Source: Agreia bicolorata
GTDB taxonomy: Bacteria > Actinomycetota > Actinomycetes > Actinomycetales > Microbacteriaceae
Direction of reading: 5' to 3'
NCBI RefSeq assembly: GCF_000938265.1
Contig: NZ_JYFC01000003.1
Span: 124,001 to 188,000, forward strand
Length of the DNA: 64,000 bases
In this document: positions 59,446 to 64,000 of the stretch, piece by piece
Numbering within the stretch: position 1 is the stretch's first letter
Layout: every line of letters starts with the position of its first letter
The notes under the pieces: model-generated
What the model was told of the DNA's origin: nothing
Database searches by the model: none
The model's input: only the letters and a program-made list of their open reading frames with translations
Made by a program: the position numbers and the translations under genes

Positions 59446-60753
59446 TCAGTTGTCGAGGTCGGCCTGCACGAGCTTCATGAAGTCCTCAGGGCTGATCGCC
59501 CCGGTCACGAGCTGTGCGGCGTTCGTCTGGCTGGTGGTCGTGGCCTTCGTCGAGAACAGGGCCTCGAACCAGAGCACACTTGAGGTCGACTTGGAGATCG
59601 TCGTCTGGATCTCCTGGGTGAGCGGAGCGACGCCCGTGACCTCGGTGTTCGCCTTGAAGCCGGAGATGCTGCCCTCGCTCTGGAGCGCCGCGCTGCCATA
59701 GTTCTCGGCGATGCAGCCGAGCCAGGCGCCGACCTTGTCGTCGTAGACCTTCGCGTTCAGCGTGCTCGGCAGGCCCACGTTCGCCGGGTACTCATCGATC
59801 GAGCCCTTGCCGCCGTCGACAGCGGGGAACGGCATAAAGCCGACGTTGTCACTGCCGATCTTGTTCGCGTCAGGGTTGTTCATCGAGTCGAGGATCCAGC
59901 TGCCCATGTAGAACATCGCGGCCTTGCCGGTGAGGAACTGCTGGGCGGCCGTGTCGTAGTCGATCGAGCCGACGCCCTGCCCGAAGTAGCCCTTGGCGCC
60001 AAGGTCTGCAACCGCGGCGGCCGCCTTGACGTACTCGGGGTCGGTGAGCTTCGCGTCGCCATCGGCAACCTTCTGCAGTGCATCGGGACCGAGGTCGCGG
60101 AAGAGGTAGTCGCCGACCAGACGGGTGAGCGGCCAGCCCTGCTCCCCGGAGGCGGCGAACGGCGTGACGCCCGTCTTCGAGATGGTGTCGGCGGCTGCAA
60201 CCAGCTCGTCCCACGTCTGCGGCACCTCGATGCCGGCGTCGGCGAAGATCTGCTTGTTGTACCAGATGCCCTCGATGTTGTACTGGTACGGGAGCACGTT
60301 GAACTTGCCGCCGTAGAGAGCCTTGATGGTGCTGACCGCAGCCGGCTCGATGTCATCGATTGCACCGAGATCGGTCAGGGCCTTCTCGAAGTCGACGACG
60401 TTGCCGGACTTGTCGAGGGTCTTGGTGAGGTCGGGAGCGTTGCCGGCCGCGTACATCACGGGAAGAGAGTTCTGCCCGGCCAGCAGCTGGAGCTTCTGGT
60501 CGAGGTTCGTCTGGGGCACGGTCTCGACCTTGAGCGGCAGTGCCGTGTTCTCCGCCTTGCACTGGTCGTCGGCGAGCGCGGTGAGCTGACCGGGAATGGT
60601 GGTGTTCTCGGAGTTGATGAGGTACGTGAACTGCGTGGCCGCGGAGCTAGCGCCTCCTCCACCGCCACCACAGCCGGTGAGCAAGAGGGCGAGCGCTCCC
60701 GCGCTGGCCACGATCGGAACCAGAGCGGCCCTTCGGCGCATAGGTCGTGTCAT
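59446..60753 (-). CDS. Extracellular solute-binding protein family 1 (lipoprotein)
   Basis: 435 residues. A basic leader (MTRPMRRRAA) and lipobox LLTGC (C28) are followed by a poly-glycine spacer and a carbohydrate-binding family-1 fold (YNIEGIWYNKQIFADAGIEVPQTWDEL is the typical hinge signature). It should present rhamnose-containing glycosides to the two downstream permeases. ATG 60753 has a near-perfect AAGGAGG eight bases upstream, implying high translation. First gene of the operon; two abutting operators lie 45-72 bases upstream. Confidence 0.93.
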   Translation of the reverse strand: MTRPMRRRAALVPIVASAGALALLLTGCGGGGGGASSAATQFTYLINSENTTIPGQLTALADDQCKAENTALPLKVETVPQTNLDQKLQLLAGQNSLPVMYAAGNAPDLTKTLDKSGNVVDFEKALTDLGAIDDIEPAAVSTIKALYGGKFNVLPYQYNIEGIWYNKQIFADAGIEVPQTWDELVAAADTISKTGVTPFAASGEQGWPLTRLVGDYLFRDLGPDALQKVADGDAKLTDPEYVKAAAAVADLGAKGYFGQGVGSIDYDTAAQQFLTGKAAMFYMGSWILDSMNNPDANKIGSDNVGFMPFPAVDGGKGSIDEYPANVGLPSTLNAKVYDDKVGAWLGCIAENYGSAALQSEGSISGFKANTEVTGVAPLTQEIQTTISKSTSSVLWFEALFSTKATTTSQTNAAQLVTGAISPEDFMKLVQADLDN

Positions 60754-60797
60754 TGCAATTCCTCCTTGAATGCAGGCGCCAAGCGGTGCCGCTGCTG

Positions 60798-60825
60798 TTG
60801 ATGCGCATCAATTGATGCGCGTCAA
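60798..60825. promoter_or_regulatory. Two abutting LacI-type operators
   Basis: TTGATGCGCATCAA (60798-60811) is a perfect 14-bp palindrome and TTGATGCGCGTCAA (60812-60825) is the same with one substitution, immediately adjacent. They lie between the divergent binding-protein and LacI genes and probably bind two LacI dimers to control both directions. Confidence 0.75.
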
Positions 60826-60910
60826 CTCACGAGAATAGGTAAAGTGGACTCGATCCGCAAGGTGAGAATTGTAACGATTCACTGAACAACGCAGATCAGA
60901 ACGAAAGCAG

Positions 60911-61954
60911 ATGACGATGTCGGAATCAAGAGCGCGCAGCCCGCAGCAAAGCGATTCGCGAATGGGTGACGTCGCGGAACGCGCCGGCGTCTCCCACGGC
61001 ACCGTCTCGAATTTCTTCAACCGCCCACACCTGCTGAGCGCCGCGACCCGTGAGAAGGTCGCCGCCGCGGTCGACGAACTCGCCTTCGTTCCGAACGACG
61101 CGGCACGCACCCTCGCCAAGGGGACGGGCAACACCGTGGGCGCCGTGCTGGTCGATATCGGCAACTCGTTCTTCGTCGACATCGCTCGCGGCATCGAGTC
61201 TGCAGCGGCCGAGGCTGGACTCAAGCTGCTTCTCGCCAACAGCGACGTTGACCTCCGACGCCAGAACGACTATCTCGACCTGTTCGACGAGACTCGCGTG
61301 CGCGGCGTCATCCTGGCTCCCCTCGACGGCGAACAGCTCGGCGCCGCCCGGGTGCGGAGCCACGGGCGCCCGGTGGTGTTCGTGAACTGGCCCGGTGAAG
61401 ACGAGCAGTCGTGCGGCGTCATCGTCGACGAGCAGCACGGCGGCTACCTCGCGGCAAGTCACCTGATCAATCTAGGACGCACCAAGCTGCTCTATGCAGG
61501 CGGGCCGCTCCATCTGCACGCCGTCGCCGACCGCCTCGCGGGCGTCGAGCGTGCAGTCGCGGAGCACGAGGGAGTCACCCTCGAGATCATCGAGACTCAC
61601 AGTCTCACGACAAAGGTCGGACGCATTCTCGGCGAGCAACTCGCCGACCGACACGCTGACGATCGACCCGATGCCGTCATCTGCGCCGCCGACTCGCTCG
61701 CCGTCGGATGCATCGAGCACCTCACCTCCGCCGGAGTCAGGGTGCCTGACGACATCGCGTTCACGGGCTACGACAACAATCACTATGCAGCCGAGAGCGC
61801 CGTGCCGGTCACCACGATCGCTCAGCCCGGGCGCGAGATGGGCGTGATCGCCGCCGGGCTTCTCGCCGAGGAGGTCGACAACCCGGCAACGCACGAGCAC
61901 CGCACGGTGGTACTGAAGCCGCAGCTCGTCGTGAGGCGCAGCTCGGCGCAGTGA
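60911..61954 (+). CDS. LacI-family transcriptional regulator of the rhamnoside locus
   Basis: 347 residues. HTH at about 18-38 (MGDVAERAGVSHGTVSNFFNR) with the hinge helix near DAARTLAKGTG, then a periplasmic-binding-protein-like sensor. Divergent from the rhamnoside transporter-GH78 operon, with two abutting palindromes between them. The effector is probably rhamnose or a rhamnoside. ATG 60911 was chosen; ATG 60917 two codons on is equally possible. Confidence 0.92.
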   Translation: MTMSESRARSPQQSDSRMGDVAERAGVSHGTVSNFFNRPHLLSAATREKVAAAVDELAFVPNDAARTLAKGTGNTVGAVLVDIGNSFFVDIARGIESAAAEAGLKLLLANSDVDLRRQNDYLDLFDETRVRGVILAPLDGEQLGAARVRSHGRPVVFVNWPGEDEQSCGVIVDEQHGGYLAASHLINLGRTKLLYAGGPLHLHAVADRLAGVERAVAEHEGVTLEIIETHSLTTKVGRILGEQLADRHADDRPDAVICAADSLAVGCIEHLTSAGVRVPDDIAFTGYDNNHYAAESAVPVTTIAQPGREMGVIAAGLLAEEVDNPATHEHRTVVLKPQLVVRRSSAQ

Positions 61955-61991
61955 GTGTGATCGACGCTGGCGGAGTATCGAACTGAGGCGC

Positions 61992-62465
61992 TCAGCTCGA
62001 TGAAGTCCAGTACTCGCTCATCAATTCGGACGCCCAGGCCGGCTGGCGAATGTCGCCCCTGGGACCGAACTCTTTCATATATGGCTTGATATCGACTACT
62101 GGCGTGCCTGCGACGGCGTCGAGTCCCTCGACTTCAATGGTGAGTCCATGCACCCGGAGGATTCGGCAGACGGTGACCCCGAGACGGTTCGGCCTGTTCT
62201 TGCCCCGCTGCGCAAAGATTCCCACCAGCGGCCACTCCGTGTTGCCGCGGGGGTGTCGGGCTCCGTGTTCGATCTTCTCAGGGGCGACCTGATCGAAGAA
62301 GTAAACGACCTCGACATGACTGAAACTGTCGAGTTCACGCAACGCCTCAGACGTGAACGAGTCACCGTCGACGACGATCGACGTCGTTTCCGCGTCCCAG
62401 AGGTCGTCGCGCACCTCAGCCCGACTGCTGTGCACGTGGCCGATCGGATTCAGGGTGATCTGCAT
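61992..62465 (-). CDS. trmO: TrmO/TsaA-type tRNA (t6A37) N6-methyltransferase
   Basis: 157 residues from ATG 62465, with the beta-barrel TsaA/YaeB pattern: ITLNPIGHVHSSR, the conserved ELDSFSHVEVVYFFDQV, HPRGNTEWPLVGIFAQRGKNRPNRLGVTVCRI and DIKPYMKEFGP. Family members use SAM to methylate t6A at tRNA position 37. It is shorter than E. coli TrmO, lacking the C-terminal extension, like many actinobacterial versions, so other SAM-dependent roles are possible. It begins two bases after the DinB-like gene stop (TAG-TG-ATG). Confidence 0.82.
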   Translation of the reverse strand: MQITLNPIGHVHSSRAEVRDDLWDAETTSIVVDGDSFTSEALRELDSFSHVEVVYFFDQVAPEKIEHGARHPRGNTEWPLVGIFAQRGKNRPNRLGVTVCRILRVHGLTIEVEGLDAVAGTPVVDIKPYMKEFGPRGDIRQPAWASELMSEYWTSSS

Positions 62466-62467
62466 CA

Positions 62468-63049
62468 CTAGGACACCCAGAAGCCGATGGCACACAGCAG
62501 CCGCGTCTCATCGTCGGCATCGGCCGGCGGCTCGATCGCGGGAGGGAAGACCCCGAAGCTGCGCCACTCGTCTGCGTGAGGAACGACCCACTCGTTCAGC
62601 CCGTCGATGAGTTCGGGTGAGAGATGGAAGGGGATTCCGAGGTGCTTGGCGATCATCCACGCCTGAGTCGCTCGGTACATGGCGAGATGCGAGAGACCCT
62701 CGTCGGCCGGGTAGTCGCCGTACTGAAAATGGAACGTCGACTCGAGGTCGACGCCGCCCTGCACCAGCGCCGTCGCTGCGTCGTTCAGTGCGTCGTAGGC
62801 GGCGACGGGGTTGTCGCCGAGCAGATCTTTGTCACGCAGCTCGTCGCCGTCGGCGATGGACTTGCCGGCCAGCACCCCGGGAATCCAGGCTTCGTCGTAG
62901 GCATGCGACTTGAGGATGTCGAGGACAGTGGGGTTTTCGATGGACGTCCACGAGGCAGGAACGGGCTTGTCAAAGTCGCCCGGCTGCACTCGATCGATGA
63001 CGCTGCGAAGTGCGGCGTCTGACAGAAGAAAAAAGGTATCGGCTCTCAT
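62468..63049 (-). CDS. DinB-like / mycothiol-maleylpyruvate isomerase N-terminal-like protein
   Basis: 193 residues with a four-helix-bundle DinB outline: DAALRSVIDRVQPGDFDKPVPASW at the start, HAYDEAWIPGVLAG (histidine-aspartate metal region) and later LSHLAMYRATQAWMIAKHLG (second histidine). Members bind metal and often depend on bacillithiol or mycothiol for S-transfer, detoxification or isomerisation. Reaction unknown here. It is co-transcribed with trmO. Confidence 0.72.
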   Translation of the reverse strand: MRADTFFLLSDAALRSVIDRVQPGDFDKPVPASWTSIENPTVLDILKSHAYDEAWIPGVLAGKSIADGDELRDKDLLGDNPVAAYDALNDAATALVQGGVDLESTFHFQYGDYPADEGLSHLAMYRATQAWMIAKHLGIPFHLSPELIDGLNEWVVPHADEWRSFGVFPPAIEPPADADDETRLLCAIGFWVS

Positions 63050-63081
63050 ATCCGAAGTGTAAGCACAGCCCCCGACGCTGG

Positions 63082-64000
63082 CTAGGCCTCGAAGAACGAC
63101 GCGACGATCGACGGCAAAACCTGCTCGAGGGTGCCCGGCGCCCAGCGCGGTGTGCGGTCCTTGTCGATGACCTGCGCGCGCACTCCCTCGCGAAAGTCGG
63201 GGTGCGCCAGGGCGTGCGCCATAATGCGAAGCTCCTGGTTGAAGCAGGCCTCGAGGGTGGGCAGCTCGCGAGCGCGACGCAGCGACTCCAGGGTGACGGC
63301 CACCGCGGTCGGCGACTTGGTTCTGATGAGCGCTGCAGTCTCCACCGCTGCCGGGGCGCCCGACGTCGCCAGGGCATCCAGAATCTCACCGACGGTATCG
63401 TGCGCGAAGGCCGGCTCGATCCACGACGCGTCAGAGATCAAGCCATCGGATGCGCGGGCGCCCCGCGGCGGCTCGGCGGCAAGGGCGGCAACGGCCTCGT
63501 CGGCCGGCAACTCCTCCAACGATGCGACAAGAGAGGAGAGTCGATCCTCGGGCACGAACGCATCCGCGAGGCCGAGTTCAATCGCGTCGGCCGCCGAGGC
63601 GGTGCGCGCGGTGAGGGCGAGGTAGGTGCCCAGCTCTCGGGGCGCGCGGCTCAGTAGCCAGCTGCCGCCGACATCCGGCGTGAGACCGATGCTGACCTCG
63701 GGCATGCCGAGCGCCGAATCGTCGGTGACCACCCGGTGCGAAGCATGGCCCGAGAGACCGATTCCACCGCCGAGTACAAAGCCATTCATGATCGCCACGA
63801 ACGGCTTCCGGTAGCGCGCGATGAGGTTGTTCACCCGGTACTCGTCGCGCAGAAACCCCACGGCCGCGGCCACGTCGTCCGCCGCGACACGGCTATACAA
63901 CTGGGTCACGTCGCCGCCCGCGCACAGCCCGCGAGTGCCGTTGCCGGTGAGCAGAACCGTGCTGATCGAATCGTCGAGAGCCCATGCGTCGAGGGCCACT
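63082..64000 (-). CDS. 3-hydroxyisobutyryl-CoA hydrolase-like protein (5' end outside window)
   Basis: The frame is open to the window edge; about 306 residues are visible of an expected ~340-360. RGLCAGGDVTQLY and MNGFVLGGGIGLSGHASHRVVTDDSALGMPEVSIGLTPDVGGSWLLSR are the crotonase-fold oxyanion and active-site segments, and the presence of the ECH_2-specific C-terminal helical region ending SFFEA favours 3-hydroxyisobutyryl-CoA hydrolase of valine degradation over simple enoyl-CoA hydratase. It probably lies with other branched-chain amino acid genes further on. Confidence 0.82.
   Translation of the reverse strand, partial: VALDAWALDDSISTVLLTGNGTRGLCAGGDVTQLYSRVAADDVAAAVGFLRDEYRVNNLIARYRKPFVAIMNGFVLGGGIGLSGHASHRVVTDDSALGMPEVSIGLTPDVGGSWLLSRAPRELGTYLALTARTASAADAIELGLADAFVPEDRLSSLVASLEELPADEAVAALAAEPPRGARASDGLISDASWIEPAFAHDTVGEILDALATSGAPAAVETAALIRTKSPTAVAVTLESLRRARELPTLEACFNQELRIMAHALAHPDFREGVRAQVIDKDRTPRWAPGTLEQVLPSIVASFFEA

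Overview
The window looks like a chromosomal segment of a high-GC actinobacterium, most likely a member of the Microbacteriaceae. Supporting signs are many GTG starts, dense ATGA/GTGA stop-start overlaps, a DUF7882-type protein (a family I know mainly from Microbacteriaceae), an actinobacterial Asp23/DUF2273/DUF6286/CsbD stress cluster, and several ABC-transporter/glycosidase/LacI or TetR sugar loci typical of plant- or soil-associated species. I see no rRNA, tRNA, CRISPR array, insertion sequence, integrase or prophage gene. No gene-free stretch exceeds 300 bases; the longest are 18000-18253 and 48586-48777.

Layout. 1-948: tail of an MFS exporter. 1001-15278 (minus): a nine-gene operon with an Opp/Dpp-type transporter (binding protein, permease, permease-ATPase fusion, ATPase), four glycosidases (GH42, GH3, GH3-PA14, GH43) and an AraC regulator, facing a divergent TetR regulator (15401). 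15990-17999: a small esterase and a nucleoside-hydrolase-like enzyme. 18254-19156: a membrane-anchored thioredoxin-fold protein without the redox cysteines. 19171-21872: Lrp regulator divergent from an arginine-degradation pair (guanidino-hydrolase, ornithine aminotransferase). 21892-23032: small alarmone synthetase and GntR regulator.

23158-29238: a LacI regulon. Two perfect GGGAACGTTCCC operators (26346-26357, 28083-28094) lie in front of a UgpB-like ABC importer and a 2H phosphoesterase, and an inositol-monophosphatase-family gene diverges from the importer. This set reads like an uptake and hydrolysis route for a (cyclic) phosphodiester and is my main candidate for an undescribed system. 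29248-31011: a decayed HAD hydrolase and a membrane-anchored esterase. 31108-36057: a 1649-residue DUF4011 / SF1 helicase / PD-(D/E)XK-like nuclease / DUF3320 protein, followed by a 73-bp tandem repeat. 36182-44980: APC permease, PutA, a phytoene-dehydrogenase-like flavoprotein, AlkA-type glycosylase, DUF2218-like and YchJ proteins.

45075-48585 (minus): the Asp23 envelope/stress island. 48778-54797: DedA protein, GNAT acetyltransferase, CPA1 antiporter, UBP zinc finger, thioesterase, SDR and HTH protein, with two copies of a dispersed palindrome. 54822-61954: a rhamnoside locus (GH78 rhamnosidase plus a three-gene ABC importer) facing a LacI regulator, with two abutting TTGATGCG(C/C)-type operators between them. 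61992-64000: TrmO-like methyltransferase, DinB-like protein and a partial 3-hydroxyisobutyryl-CoA hydrolase.

Throughout, transporter and hydrolase genes are co-transcribed under local regulators, suggesting a scavenger of plant-derived oligosaccharides, rhamnosides, amino acids and perhaps inositol phosphates.
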